Shown here one piece after another: positions 35,125-44,678 of a stretch of 64,000 nt of DNA; positions within the stretch are counted from its first letter, which is position 1; each line of letters opens with the position of its first letter. The position numbers were made by a program, and so were the translations under genes. The notes below the pieces were generated by a model. The model had not been told where the DNA came from. It did no database searches and was given only the letters and a program-made list of their open reading frames with translations. Source of the stretch: Emticicia sp. 21SJ11W-3 (GTDB taxonomy: Bacteria; Bacteroidota; Bacteroidia; Cytophagales; Spirosomataceae); the NCBI RefSeq assembly GCF_024138715.1, contig NZ_CP092074.1, positions 1,922,001 to 1,986,000 on the forward strand. The letters are read 5' to 3'.

Positions 35125-37023
35125 GTGAAATTCGGCGAGATAAGCAGAGCCGAAGTTGAAATGAATGTGTACCCGGCAGACTCAACTGCCGACGCCGTTT
35201 TTCTATATGACCACGGCACAACCACTTTTGATTTGCGCAATAACATTATTCAAACCAGATTTACCTACCATGGAAGGATAAAAATTCTTAAAAAATCTGC
35301 ATTGGATTTAGGAACCATCGCCAGGCAAATCTACAAAGACGGTGCTGATAAAAGCGAGTATATTAACGATATTAAAGGTTATACATATAATCTTGAAAAC
35401 GGTGAAATTAAAAGAGACAAGCTTACCAAAGAATCTATTTTCTCTGAAAAGCCGGTTGGTAATGTACAGGATGTAAAAATAGTTATGCCTAATGTTAAGG
35501 TGGGGTCAGTAATTGAGTATTCGTTCAATATAGAAACACCTTTTTCTATATCCAATAACCCTAAGCCCTGGTCTTTTCAGGGGCTGTATCCTGCATTGTG
35601 GAGCATTTATGAAATTACTATTCCTTCGTTTTTTCATTACCGCATTCTGATGTCAGGCTATTTAGACCTGACAGATAATCAGACAAAACCTGTGAATGTA
35701 TCATTCGGGACACAGACAGAAAGTGGTTTGTTTCAAAGGTTTATAATGAAAGACGTGCCTGCTTTCAGGAACGAGGCTTTTATTACCACATCGAGCGACT
35801 ATGTAACGAAGATGGATTTTGAACTGGCATCTGTCAATTGGCCCGGGTACCTAATAAAAGATTTTTCTTTAGACTACCCTTCGCTTAACAATACAATGCT
35901 TGAGGCCTCTATTTTGGGGGGGCAGTTAAAACATACTGGTTTTTTATCTGGGGTAGCCAAAGATATTTCAAAAACCTATGCTGATTCATCAAGCCGAATA
36001 AAAGCTGCCTGTGAATATATTCAGAAAAATATTAAGTGGAACAGGATGGACGGTCTGTATTCAAACAGTATCCGGAAAGTATTTGATTCACGGACGGGTG
36101 ACGCCGGCGACATAAATCTGTTACTGATTGCCTTACTAAGAGAACTCGGGTTTGATGCCAATCCTGTTATTTTAAGTACCAGAAGCCATGGCAAAATTCA
36201 TGAGCAGTTTGCACTGCGCAAAAGATTTAATTATGTAGTTGCACATATTGAGCGTAATGGTAAAGATTTATTACTGGATGCCACTGATGAATACCAGAAA
36301 CCAGGGATGCTACCGGTTCAGTGCCTGAATGGCAAGGGTTGGTTGGTGCATCCTGAAAAGCCGAGGTTTGTTTCATTGGCACCCGCTGAGAAAGAACTTA
36401 AATTTAAAAAGGCAGATCTTTCGTTGAGTGAAGACGGCGAATTGCAGGGTGTAATTACGAGGTCTTACGGAGGGTATGGCGATTTAACAGCTAAAAAAGA
36501 TTTTAACAGACTCGGCGCTGACAGTTATCTGGATGAAGTAAAAAAGAAGCAGGAGTCGTGGACAATTGAAAAAGCTGATTATGCCAATACAACCGCAGTC
36601 AATGAATCTTTTGAGGCAAAATACCAGGTAACGCTAAATAATTATGCTACCAAGGCGGGTAAAATGCTTCATTTCAAGCCGATGCTATCTGAAGGGTTTG
36701 AAGAAAACCCTTTGAAAACCAAAGACCGGGTTTATCCTATTGACATGGCTTACCCGAAAGAAGAAATATTTATTGGTAATTTTGAAATACCGGAAGGTTA
36801 TTCAGTTGCCGAATTACCCAAAAATACAGTAATAAGCCTGCCCGGAAACGGAGGCAGGTTTATGTATTCAGTTGCAGTAAACGGAAAAAACATGATGGTT
36901 TCCAGCCGTGTACAATTTCTGAAACCAGTATATTATGCAGAAGAATACCCGATTCTGCAAGAGTTCTATGACAAAATAGTTGCCAAGCATAATGAGCTAA
37001 TAACACTCAAGAAAAATTATTAA
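35125..37023 (+). CDS. DUF3857/transglutaminase-like protein 2, signal peptide frameshifted
   Basis: The second tandem homologue, 632 residues as an open frame. The homologous start is the ATG at 35051, which opens a signal peptide (MKKLLLLLELA) but reaches a stop at 35123. The correct frame continues upstream of 35125 as TSCANLVYAQKNTEPV, the natural end of a signal peptide. A single missing base near 35070-35077 explains both. With only the GTG at 35125 as start, the protein would lack export. The transglutaminase core again lacks Cys (GDAGDINLLLIALLREL) but retains FNYVVAHI and LLLDATD. Either a pseudogene, a sequencing error or phase variation. It ends 3 bp before the third homologue. Confidence 0.75.
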   Translation: MKFGEISRAEVEMNVYPADSTADAVFLYDHGTTTFDLRNNIIQTRFTYHGRIKILKKSALDLGTIARQIYKDGADKSEYINDIKGYTYNLENGEIKRDKLTKESIFSEKPVGNVQDVKIVMPNVKVGSVIEYSFNIETPFSISNNPKPWSFQGLYPALWSIYEITIPSFFHYRILMSGYLDLTDNQTKPVNVSFGTQTESGLFQRFIMKDVPAFRNEAFITTSSDYVTKMDFELASVNWPGYLIKDFSLDYPSLNNTMLEASILGGQLKHTGFLSGVAKDISKTYADSSSRIKAACEYIQKNIKWNRMDGLYSNSIRKVFDSRTGDAGDINLLLIALLRELGFDANPVILSTRSHGKIHEQFALRKRFNYVVAHIERNGKDLLLDATDEYQKPGMLPVQCLNGKGWLVHPEKPRFVSLAPAEKELKFKKADLSLSEDGELQGVITRSYGGYGDLTAKKDFNRLGADSYLDEVKKKQESWTIEKADYANTTAVNESFEAKYQVTLNNYATKAGKMLHFKPMLSEGFEENPLKTKDRVYPIDMAYPKEEIFIGNFEIPEGYSVAELPKNTVISLPGNGGRFMYSVAVNGKNMMVSSRVQFLKPVYYAEEYPILQEFYDKIVAKHNELITLKKNY

Positions 37024-37026
37024 GTA

Positions 37027-38922
37027 ATGAAATACCTCATTGTATTTTTGATAAGTTTTCAAGCAATTGCGCAAGACTTTTCTGCTGCATTCATACCGGC
37101 AGAGCTAAAAGAAAAAGCCCATGCGGTAGTGCGTAATCATGAAACTGAGTTCTATGTAAAAAATCCCGGAGAAGGCGTTACAAAAGTAAAAGGCACCATT
37201 ACGATTCTGGACGAAAAAGGTAATGGACATGCCAGCATTGTCATGTACTTTAATAAGTTTACGAAGATAAACAGTATTGAGGCAAGTATATACGACGCCT
37301 ACGGTAAAACAGTAAAAAAGCTGAAGAAGAGCGACTTTGATAGCTTTAACACTGCATCCGGGCAAAACTCTATTGAAGACAGCTACGTAAAAGTGGCTTC
37401 ACTTGCGCATACGTCATTTCCATATACCATTGATTATTCTTATCAGATTACTAAGAAGAATATGATGTTTTACCCTGACTGGGATGCAGTAGTTGACAAC
37501 GCTGAGTTTACTTCAGTGGTTAAATCATCGTTCAGGGTTTCAATGCCAAAGGATTTAGCGCTAAGATACAAAGAACAGAATATGCCTGGAAAAGTATCCA
37601 TTAGTCAGGACGATAGCCGCACTATTTATAGTTGGAGTGTGAATAACCTGCAACCAATAGAACGAGAAACCAATAGCCCTGGATACGCAGAAATAATGCC
37701 CAGGGTTTATACCGCCCCGACACAATTTGAAGTAGATGATTATAAAGGCAGTATTAAATCATGGAGCGACATCGCCAGGTTTTATGGTGAGCTTAATGTA
37801 GGTAGAGATAAGCTGCCTGCTGATTTTACGTCTAAGTTAATGCTCCATGTAAAAGATGAACAGGATGTAACCAATAAAATTAAGAAAGTTTATGAATACC
37901 TGCAGGCAAATACAAGGTATGTTAGCATACAATTAGGTATTGGTGGCTGGCAGTCTATGAAAGCCACTGATGTGGCCACCAAAGGCTATGGCGATTGTAA
38001 GGCATTAACCAATTTTACAAAAGGTATGCTGAAAGAACTCGGCATTAACTCTTATGAGGCGCTGGTGTTTGTCGGTGAAAAGAAAGCCGATATTCAGACA
38101 GATTTTCCTTCTTTTCAGTTCAATCATGTTATTTTATGTGTACCCATGCCTAAAGATACACTCTGGCTTGAATGTACAAGCCAGAATAATCCGTTTGGCT
38201 ATCTGGGCAGCGTTACCGGCGACAGGCACGTACTACTGCTTGCCGAAAACGGCGGCAAGCTGGTAAAAACACCAACTTATAAACCGTCTGATAACCAGCT
38301 TTTAAGAACTGCCTTTGTAAATATCAATGAAAACGGCGAAGCTGATGCCGAAATAAAAACCGAGTATACCGGTTTACAACATGAGATTTTTGCTGAGGTT
38401 GCCAATTCTTTAAACACCAACGACCAGAAAAAGTGGTTGTATAAGAACCTGAGTTTGCCAAGTGTAGAAATTATCAGTTTCTCGTTAAAAGAGAAAAAAG
38501 ATAAACTACCTTCTGTGGAGGAAAAACTGAATCTGCACCTGAGAAACATAGCCAACAAAAGTGGCACACGTACATTTATTACTGCAAATATGTTTAATCA
38601 GCAAGGAGGGGTACCTCTGGTTTCGGCAAGCAGAAAAACTGAACTTCAACTCAACAACAACTACCAGGATATAGATAAAATATCTTTTAAAGTACCTAAA
38701 GGGTATGCGGTAGAATATTTACCTGAACCCGTAAAAATTGACACCCGCTTTGGTACCTATATTTCGGAGGCCCGCTTAAAAGGCGATACCATTTACTATG
38801 AACGAGACCTGAGCATCATTAAAGGCCGCCATGCCCCATCGGTATATAATGAATGGGTCAATTTCAGAAAAAAGATTGTTAAGGCCGATAAAAATCAGAT
38901 TGTTTTAATCATGAAACCGTAA
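37027..38922 (+). CDS. DUF3857/transglutaminase-like protein 3, Cys present
   Basis: The third tandem homologue, 631 residues, with a short signal peptide (MKYLIVFLISFQAIAQ). It belongs to a different branch from its two neighbours: the DUF3857 part (KAHAVVRNHETEFYVKN, ILDEKGNGHASIVMYFNKF) is followed by a full transglutaminase core with GYGDCKALTNFTKGML carrying the Cys, FQFNHVIL with the His, and LWLECTSQ in the place of the Asp motif. It could be catalytically active. Starting 3 bp after the previous stop, it is certainly co-transcribed. Its stop lies 23 bp from that of the convergent hpt gene, and no terminator separates the two. Confidence 0.9.
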   Translation: MKYLIVFLISFQAIAQDFSAAFIPAELKEKAHAVVRNHETEFYVKNPGEGVTKVKGTITILDEKGNGHASIVMYFNKFTKINSIEASIYDAYGKTVKKLKKSDFDSFNTASGQNSIEDSYVKVASLAHTSFPYTIDYSYQITKKNMMFYPDWDAVVDNAEFTSVVKSSFRVSMPKDLALRYKEQNMPGKVSISQDDSRTIYSWSVNNLQPIERETNSPGYAEIMPRVYTAPTQFEVDDYKGSIKSWSDIARFYGELNVGRDKLPADFTSKLMLHVKDEQDVTNKIKKVYEYLQANTRYVSIQLGIGGWQSMKATDVATKGYGDCKALTNFTKGMLKELGINSYEALVFVGEKKADIQTDFPSFQFNHVILCVPMPKDTLWLECTSQNNPFGYLGSVTGDRHVLLLAENGGKLVKTPTYKPSDNQLLRTAFVNINENGEADAEIKTEYTGLQHEIFAEVANSLNTNDQKKWLYKNLSLPSVEIISFSLKEKKDKLPSVEEKLNLHLRNIANKSGTRTFITANMFNQQGGVPLVSASRKTELQLNNNYQDIDKISFKVPKGYAVEYLPEPVKIDTRFGTYISEARLKGDTIYYERDLSIIKGRHAPSVYNEWVNFRKKIVKADKNQIVLIMKP

Positions 38923-38945
38923 CGGTACTGGTGCTTTGGGCGAAA

Positions 38946-39485
38946 CTATTCGTCTGCTGGTTGTAGAACATAAATGGCGTCCAGGTTTCTGCCCTGGCCG
39001 TCATAATCAAGCCCGAAGCCCACCACAAATTTGTTTTCAATTTCAAAGCCTGTATAGTCTACCTTTAAAGGTACTTTCAAGGCATCTGGTTTCAGTAGCA
39101 AGGTCATTATTTTTAATGAGGCTGGCTTTTGGGCTGCCAATTGCGCCAGCACTTCATGCATAGTAAGACCGGTGTCAACAATATCTTCTACAATTATTAC
39201 GTGTCTGTATTTTACGTCTTCTGTAAGTCCCAGGATCTGTTTTACCTGCCCGGTCGATTCAGTTTTCTGATAGGATGCCACCCGTATGAACGTAATTTCG
39301 CAATCAATTTCAATAGACTTGAACAAGTCGCTCACAAACATAAAAGAACCATTCAAAACACCAATCAGTAATGGATTCTTTCCTTCATAATCTTTGTTTA
39401 TCTGATGTGCCAGGGCTTTGATTCTGTTCTGTAATTGTTCTGAATCAATAAACTGAACAAAGTTTTTATCTTTTATATGTTTCAT
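38946..39485 (-). CDS. hpt: Hypoxanthine phosphoribosyltransferase
   Basis: A 179-residue purine-salvage enzyme forming IMP or GMP from hypoxanthine or guanine and PRPP. The PRPP-binding loop is HVIIVEDIVDTGLTM; the early LIGVLNGSFMF loop and the late FVVGFGLDYDGQGRNL segment with substrate contacts are also present. Length is normal for the family and no signal is present. Single gene, convergent with the DUF3857 operon. Confidence 0.96.
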   Translation of the reverse strand: MKHIKDKNFVQFIDSEQLQNRIKALAHQINKDYEGKNPLLIGVLNGSFMFVSDLFKSIEIDCEITFIRVASYQKTESTGQVKQILGLTEDVKYRHVIIVEDIVDTGLTMHEVLAQLAAQKPASLKIMTLLLKPDALKVPLKVDYTGFEIENKFVVGFGLDYDGQGRNLDAIYVLQPADE

Positions 39486-39583
39486 ATTATTTGGCGACAG
39501 AAGGCCGGAGGTGTATTTTGGCTACAATTTAGTAATTTTGGGTTAGAAAATTAATTTTAAGAAAATTTTAAGTTTTGCAATTT

Positions 39584-39591
39584 TATTTTTG
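39584..39591 (+). promoter_or_regulatory. -7 element of the TPR-protein gene
   Basis: TATTTTTG matches TAnnTTTG 33 bp before the ATG. A -33 TTG at the usual distance is not seen. Confidence 0.4.
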
Positions 39592-39623
39592 TTCCTTTCG
39601 TTAATCTGGAAAATCTGAATAAA

Positions 39624-40838
39624 ATGAGAGTAAAATATAGCTGGTTGATTCTTTTACTTGTATCGCAGGCTGCTGCTGCGCAGTTTTCGTGGTTTGGTGG
39701 CACTACCAAAAAGAAACAACATGAAATATTATTGGCCAACAGAGCTATACAAATTGAGGCAACCGAGGCCATAAATAATATGTATAATTTTAATTATGAT
39801 GCCGCCGAGCGGGATTTTAAGTGGTTGACGGTGAAATACCCTGAACATCCGATTGGTTATTTTCTGATTGGCCTGAATGAATGGTGGAAGATACTACCCG
39901 ATAGTAAGAATGAGAAATATGACGACGCCTGTTTTTATTACATGGATAAAGCCATTGACCTGGCCGATGACATGCTGGATGATGACAGTGAAGACAAAGA
40001 AGCCGCATTCTTTATGTCGGCGGCGTATGCTGTAAAGGGACGCTTGCATTCAGAACGTGAAAACTGGATAAAGGCCGCCTGGGCCAGTAAACAAGCCATG
40101 AAATACCTTGAAAAATGCCGGGGCTTTGGCGATTTCAGCCCCGAACTGGCTATTGGCGATGGCCTATATAATTACTATTCAAAGTGGATTCCTGAGAATT
40201 ATCCATCTTTAAAACCTATGCTGATTTTCTTCCGTAAGGGTGTAAAGAATGATGGTATTAAACAATTGGAGTATGTAGCACAAAATGCTTTTTATACCCG
40301 CATGGAAGCCAAGTATTTTCTGATGCAGATATACTCTATGGAAAACCAGCACCTGAAAGCCTATTACCTGGCGCAGCAGTTGCATCAGATGTACCCTAAC
40401 AACTCCTTTTTTCATAGGTATGCTGCGCGCACGGCCTTTGTTATGGGTAAGTCGGCAGAGGCTGAGCAACTGGCTGAAGAGCTGCTGCATAATGTTAATT
40501 CGGGCAAAACGGGTTATGAAGCCACTGCTGGCAGATATGCCGCGTATATACTGGGCTATATAAACATGAATTACAAAAATGATATACCCAAAGCCAAAGA
40601 GTATTACCTGAAAACAATAGAATATGCCGAACAAGCCAAAGCCAAAGAATCGGGATATTTTCTGGCAGCCAATATGGCATTAGCTAAGGTTTCAGTAACC
40701 GAAAAAGATTATCCGAAGGCCATTCAATATTATACCATTGTGATGAATAATGCCGAAAAGAAATCTGACAATTATAAAGAAGCCAAAAAACAGATTGATG
40801 ATTTGAAGAAACAAATGAAGGCAGCTAAAAAGAAGTAA
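39624..40838 (+). CDS. Exported TPR-repeat protein
   Basis: A 404-residue exported protein with signal peptide ending near AAAAQ, then largely helical TPR-like repeats (for example EATEAINNMYNFNYDAAERDFKWLTVKYPEHPIG near residues 48-75, and AIQYYTIVMNNAEKK close to the end). Repeats in the C-terminal third are clearest. The tail is rich in Lys. No enzymatic motif is visible. TPR proteins of this size in Bacteroidota are often periplasmic or outer-membrane assembly factors, but no partner is suggested by the neighbourhood. Confidence 0.8.
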   Translation: MRVKYSWLILLLVSQAAAAQFSWFGGTTKKKQHEILLANRAIQIEATEAINNMYNFNYDAAERDFKWLTVKYPEHPIGYFLIGLNEWWKILPDSKNEKYDDACFYYMDKAIDLADDMLDDDSEDKEAAFFMSAAYAVKGRLHSERENWIKAAWASKQAMKYLEKCRGFGDFSPELAIGDGLYNYYSKWIPENYPSLKPMLIFFRKGVKNDGIKQLEYVAQNAFYTRMEAKYFLMQIYSMENQHLKAYYLAQQLHQMYPNNSFFHRYAARTAFVMGKSAEAEQLAEELLHNVNSGKTGYEATAGRYAAYILGYINMNYKNDIPKAKEYYLKTIEYAEQAKAKESGYFLAANMALAKVSVTEKDYPKAIQYYTIVMNNAEKKSDNYKEAKKQIDDLKKQMKAAKKK

Positions 40839-40870
40839 CCTTTTGCGAAAGATTTTTTCGGATAAAAAAA

Positions 40871-40904
40871 GAGCCTTTTCCGGCAGGAGAAGGCTCTTTC
40901 GTAT
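40871..40904. terminator. Terminator between TPR-protein and lrp-like genes
   Basis: GAGCCTTTTC and GAGAAGGCTC form a 10-bp stem with one G-U pair, flanked by A7 on the left and TTT on the right. It can serve both convergent genes. Confidence 0.8.
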
Positions 40905-40919
40905 AGAAAGCCGTTATTT

Positions 40920-41390
40920 TCATGGCACAGGTAATACCTGACTGTCTTTGAAACTGGAAAGAATAACCATTGTTTGTGTATTGGCTACTTCTTCTATTTC
41001 ATTAATAGTTTCCATTATCAGTTTTTGATATGAATTAATATCTTTGGCAATAACTTTCAATAAGAAATCGCAAGAACCTGTCACATGGTGGCATTCAATA
41101 ATTTCCGGAACCCTCAGTATTTTCTCTACAAAAGCATCAGTAATAGATTTTCTATGGCCTGAAAGAGAAACCTGAACGAAAGTCATAACACCAAGGCCAA
41201 CTTTTTCTCTGTCAATCTGGGCATGGTAACTTTTAATAATTCCTGATGATTCAAGTTTTTTTACACGTTCTAGTGTAGGTGCAGGTGATAATCCAATTTC
41301 TTTTGAAAGCTGTGCGTTGGTAATCTTGCCATTGCTTTGGAGAATCTCCAGAAGTTTATGGTCGATTGGGTCGAGTTTATTAATACTCAT
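40920..41390 (-). CDS. Lrp/AsnC family transcriptional regulator
   Basis: A 156-residue regulator. The N-terminal winged helix-turn-helix (residues 5-60, LDPIDHKLLEILQSNGKITNAQLSKEIGLSPAPTLERVKKLE read in pieces) is followed by the RAM/AsnC ligand-binding domain (about 70-150, GVMTFVQVSL, VTGSCDFLLKVIAKD). It acts as an amino-acid-responsive oligomer in the family. Its target cannot be guessed; it stands alone with a 240-bp divergent gap to the NAD(P)-binding protein gene. Confidence 0.94.
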   Translation of the reverse strand: MSINKLDPIDHKLLEILQSNGKITNAQLSKEIGLSPAPTLERVKKLESSGIIKSYHAQIDREKVGLGVMTFVQVSLSGHRKSITDAFVEKILRVPEIIECHHVTGSCDFLLKVIAKDINSYQKLIMETINEIEEVANTQTMVILSSFKDSQVLPVP

Positions 41391-41632
41391 TGCTTATAGG
41401 TATTTTGAAGTGCAAAATTTTATTTGGCGCAAAGTTATCGGTTTTTTCTTTAAAAGCCTAATATAATACGGAATAGTTGCCAAAATGGGAAATTATTTTT
41501 TGTAAATCCTGAAAAATCAAAAAACTGCCTTGTTGCTTTTATTGAAAGTAAATATGGAATGTAATTTTTCCAATTAGTGTTATTTGATTAATAAAACAGA
41601 ATTGATTCAGGTAAAATAAAATACGTATAGAA

Positions 41633-42301
41633 ATGGCTTCTCAGGTAAACGTAATTGTAACAGGCGCCACTGGCATGGTAGGCGAGGGGGTTCTGCATGA
41701 ATGCCTTTTACACAATGAAGTGGCTCAGGTATTGGTTATTAACAGAAAGCCTTGTGGTGTGCAGCACCCTAAGTTAAAAGAAATTATTCATAATGATTTT
41801 CATGATTTTTCTGCAATTGAATCTCAGCTGACTGGATACAACGCCTGCTTTTTTTGTCTGGGGGTTTCGTCTGTGGGCATGAAAGAAGAGCAGTATTACA
41901 ATCTTACCTATTCGTTAACCATACATGTAGCCTCTACATTAGCAAAACTTAATCCGGACATGACATTCTGCTATGTTTCAGGTTCAGGTACCGACAGCAC
42001 CGAGGCTGGCCGGTTAATGTGGGCCCGAGTAAAAGGAAAAACCGAAAATGATTTGGCGAAATTGCCATTCAGGCAAGTGTTTAACTTCCGTCCTGCGGCT
42101 ATTGAAGCCACCAGAGGCCTTAAAAATGTGCTGCCATATTATAAATACTTTAGCTGGCTTTTTCCGATTGTTAAGTTATTTGCCCCAAATGCAGTTGTGA
42201 AACTCAGTGAAGTAGGTTTGGCTATGATTAACACAGTAACAAAAGGGTATGAAAAGCAGATTCTGGAAGTAAGCGATATAAAAATACTGGCAGCCAGATA
42301 A
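41633..42301 (+). CDS. Short NAD(P)-binding epimerase-like protein
   Basis: A 222-residue Rossmann-fold protein. The dinucleotide site is VTGATGMVGEGVLHECL (residues 9-25). The extended-SDR YxxxK pair is not present in its usual form; instead the region reads SGSGTDSTEAGRLMWARVKGKTEND, where the Lys may take that role. This fits the atypical SDR group (HTATIP2/YbjT-like), often without known activity. Single gene. Confidence 0.8.
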   Translation: MASQVNVIVTGATGMVGEGVLHECLLHNEVAQVLVINRKPCGVQHPKLKEIIHNDFHDFSAIESQLTGYNACFFCLGVSSVGMKEEQYYNLTYSLTIHVASTLAKLNPDMTFCYVSGSGTDSTEAGRLMWARVKGKTENDLAKLPFRQVFNFRPAAIEATRGLKNVLPYYKYFSWLFPIVKLFAPNAVVKLSEVGLAMINTVTKGYEKQILEVSDIKILAAR

Positions 42302-42303
42302 AA

Positions 42304-42336
42304 GAAAAGTCTCGCTAAAACAGAGAGACTTTCTTG
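42304..42336. terminator. Terminator between epimerase-like and PorT-like genes
   Basis: AAAGTCTC (42306-42313) pairs perfectly with GAGACTTT (42325-42332) between two convergent genes, with A- and T-rich flanks. Confidence 0.55.
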
Positions 42337-42368
42337 CATTTAACCAACAGTTACATTTCTGTAAATGC

Positions 42369-42986
42369 TTAAATAATCTTTAGAGCAAGTGTTAATTGCC
42401 AGCCACTTGCTTTCTGGCTGAACTGAGCATTGTTTTGCAGGTTCAGGGCAGATATCTCAGACAAACTACCTTCTTTTCGCAGGTCTATATCAAATCTTAA
42501 AAGCTTAATGCCTACACCAACCTGATAACCAAAGGTGGCTTTTTTCATGGCTTCATCAAAACTGCCCGATGAATAGCCCTTAATGGCGTCTTTCAGGCTT
42601 TGGTCTTCGCTAACTTTAAAAGTAGCTACCGGGCCACCCATAATGCGTATAAATTTAAATACTTTTACACCCAGTAGAACAGGTACATCAATGTTACTGT
42701 ATTTATACTTTACTTTGCCAATGTTCTGCACTTCAATGGTACCGCCGCGTTGGGCAAATAATACTTCCGGTTGTAGAAACAACTTATTACCGACACGACC
42801 AAAGGCACCAAAAACATAGCCTGTCTGGGTATCAAGGCTTTCTTTTATATTGGTTTCCATGTTTCCGGCATCGGTATAAACCTTATTGAAGTTTACACCG
42901 CCTTTAATTCCTATGCCAGACTGGGCAACGGCAGAGGTATAACAGGTAATAAGAGCAAAAAGACCAAGCAATTTGATTTTTTTCAT
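42369..42986 (-). CDS. PorT-like outer-membrane beta-barrel protein
   Basis: A 205-residue exported protein: signal peptide MKKIKLLGLFALITCYTSAVAQ, then a small eight-strand-type barrel (GIGIKGGVNFNKVYTD, KLFLQPEVLFAQRGG, VPVLLGVKVFKFIRIMGGPVATFKV) ending in LTLALKII. It matches the PorT/outer-membrane beta-barrel (PF13568) group common in Bacteroidota. The ATG at 42986 was chosen as it opens on the signal; the open frame runs 62 codons further upstream with no protein-like character. Function unknown. Confidence 0.85.
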   Translation of the reverse strand: MKKIKLLGLFALITCYTSAVAQSGIGIKGGVNFNKVYTDAGNMETNIKESLDTQTGYVFGAFGRVGNKLFLQPEVLFAQRGGTIEVQNIGKVKYKYSNIDVPVLLGVKVFKFIRIMGGPVATFKVSEDQSLKDAIKGYSSGSFDEAMKKATFGYQVGVGIKLLRFDIDLRKEGSLSEISALNLQNNAQFSQKASGWQLTLALKII

Positions 42987-43214
42987 AAAGTTTTTTGTTA
43001 AAATGTTGGCAATGAACAATGATTTTGTTTCTGACTGTAAAGTTGAATCATCAATATTTCTGTAATGATTAACGATAATCAATTTCAAAATTGTATTATT
43101 AAACTCATTTTCCAAACTGAATGTTACCAGTTTTTTATTTAACAGCCAAAACGTATTTATTTTATATAACAATTGTGTATCTGCATAGACTTTAAAAATT
43201 TAATAGAAATCTAA

Positions 43215-44594
43215 ATGGCAAAAATCAGAACCGCATACTTCTGTCAGAATTGTGGCTATAATTCACCTAAATGGTTAGGTCGTTGCCCATCCTGCGGTGA
43301 GTGGAACACCCTGGTTGAGGAGGTTCTCACAAAAGAAGAACCCGAGAAAGGTAACTGGAAGTTCTCAACATCTGGCGCACCTAAAACGGCCAGTAAGCCT
43401 AAAACCCTGGCTGAGATTTCAAAACATGAAAGATACAGAATCATAACTGAGGATAATGAGTTAAATCGTGTGCTTGGCGGTGGGCTGGTACCGGGCTCGT
43501 TGGTTTTAATTGGCGGAGAACCGGGCATTGGTAAGTCTACCCTAATGCTTCAGATAGCACTAGGGTTGCAAGATTATACGGTATTGTATGTGTCGGGCGA
43601 AGAAAGCGAGCAGCAGATAAAAATGCGTGCCGAACGAATGGGTATCATGAACGAGCGCTGTTACATTCTGAATGAAACTTCTACTGACAATATTTTCAGA
43701 CAAATAGAGTTGACAGAACCAGATATTGTAGTAGTAGATTCTATTCAGACACTAACTTCACCTTTAATCGAATCAGGCGCCGGGAGTGTGTCGCAGGTGA
43801 AGGAATGCACCGCAGAGCTAATGAAGTTCTCGAAAGAATCTGATACGCCGGTTATAATGATAGGGCATATAACCAAAGACGGCTCTTTGGCAGGGCCTAA
43901 AGTACTTGAGCACATGGTAGATACCGTTCTGCAATTTGAAGGCGACAGGCACATGACTTACCGGATACTGCGTACCACCAAAAACCGATTTGGCAGTACC
44001 TCTGAACTGGGCATTTATGAAATGCAGAGCGAAGGGCTCAGGCAGGTAAGTAATCCATCAGAAATATTGATTTCGCAGCGCGAAGAAGACCTGAGTGGCA
44101 TTACCATTGCTGCCATGCTGGAAGGTAACCGCCCCTTACTGATTGAGATACAGTCTTTAGTTAGTGCGGCTACTTATGGTACGCCTCAAAGAACCAGCAA
44201 TGGTTTTGATAACCGGCGTTTACAAATGCTATTGGCCGTTCTTGAAAAAAGAGGGGGATTCAGGTTGGGTACTCAGGATGTATTTCTGAATATTGCAGGT
44301 GGGCTGAAGGTGGAAGACCCGGCCATTGATCTGGCCATTTGCACATCGCTGGTGTCGTCATTTGAAGACCTAAGCGTGCCTCATTTGTTTTGTTTTGCCG
44401 CAGAGGTGGGTCTTGGCGGAGAGGTACGCGCGGTAAACAGAATAGAAAACCGCATTACTGAAGCTGAAAAACTGGGTTTTACTAAGATATTTATTTCAAA
44501 GTTTAATATGAAAGGTTTGAATCCGAAAAACTATAAGATAGAAATTTTTGCTGCCAGTAAACTGGAAGAGGTTTTTACTGAGCTTTTCGGATAA
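43215..44594 (+). CDS. radA: DNA repair protein RadA
   Basis: A 459-residue branch-migration ATPase/helicase involved in homologous recombination. It shows the N-terminal zinc finger (C10, C13, C24, C27 in CQNCGYNSPKWLGRCPSCGEW read as CQNCG and CPSCG), Walker A GGEPGIGKST, Walker B IVVVDSIQT, the RadA-specific KNRFGSTSELG motif and a C-terminal Lon-protease-like domain (AAEVGLGGEVRAVNRIENRI). Full length and single. Confidence 0.97.
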   Translation: MAKIRTAYFCQNCGYNSPKWLGRCPSCGEWNTLVEEVLTKEEPEKGNWKFSTSGAPKTASKPKTLAEISKHERYRIITEDNELNRVLGGGLVPGSLVLIGGEPGIGKSTLMLQIALGLQDYTVLYVSGEESEQQIKMRAERMGIMNERCYILNETSTDNIFRQIELTEPDIVVVDSIQTLTSPLIESGAGSVSQVKECTAELMKFSKESDTPVIMIGHITKDGSLAGPKVLEHMVDTVLQFEGDRHMTYRILRTTKNRFGSTSELGIYEMQSEGLRQVSNPSEILISQREEDLSGITIAAMLEGNRPLLIEIQSLVSAATYGTPQRTSNGFDNRRLQMLLAVLEKRGGFRLGTQDVFLNIAGGLKVEDPAIDLAICTSLVSSFEDLSVPHLFCFAAEVGLGGEVRAVNRIENRITEAEKLGFTKIFISKFNMKGLNPKNYKIEIFAASKLEEVFTELFG

Positions 44595-44678
44595 CAAAAG
44601 TTTTTGCCGATATGAGCCTGCTGAGGCAACTCGCGGGTTCATAGTTTTATCAATCCGGTATTTGATTGTTTTGTTATC
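44590..44678. repeat. Long-range inverted repeat between radA and the M1 peptidase gene
   Basis: GATAACAAAA (44590-44599) is exactly complementary to TTTTGTTATC (44669-44678), 69 bp apart. Each arm contains the stop codon of one of the two convergent genes. It could fold as a bidirectional transcript end, or be fortuitous. Confidence 0.35.

Noticed and set aside
42987-43172. 62-codon upstream extension of the PorT-like protein
   Set aside because: The extension lacks a plausible start context and would bury the obvious signal peptide that starts at 42986.
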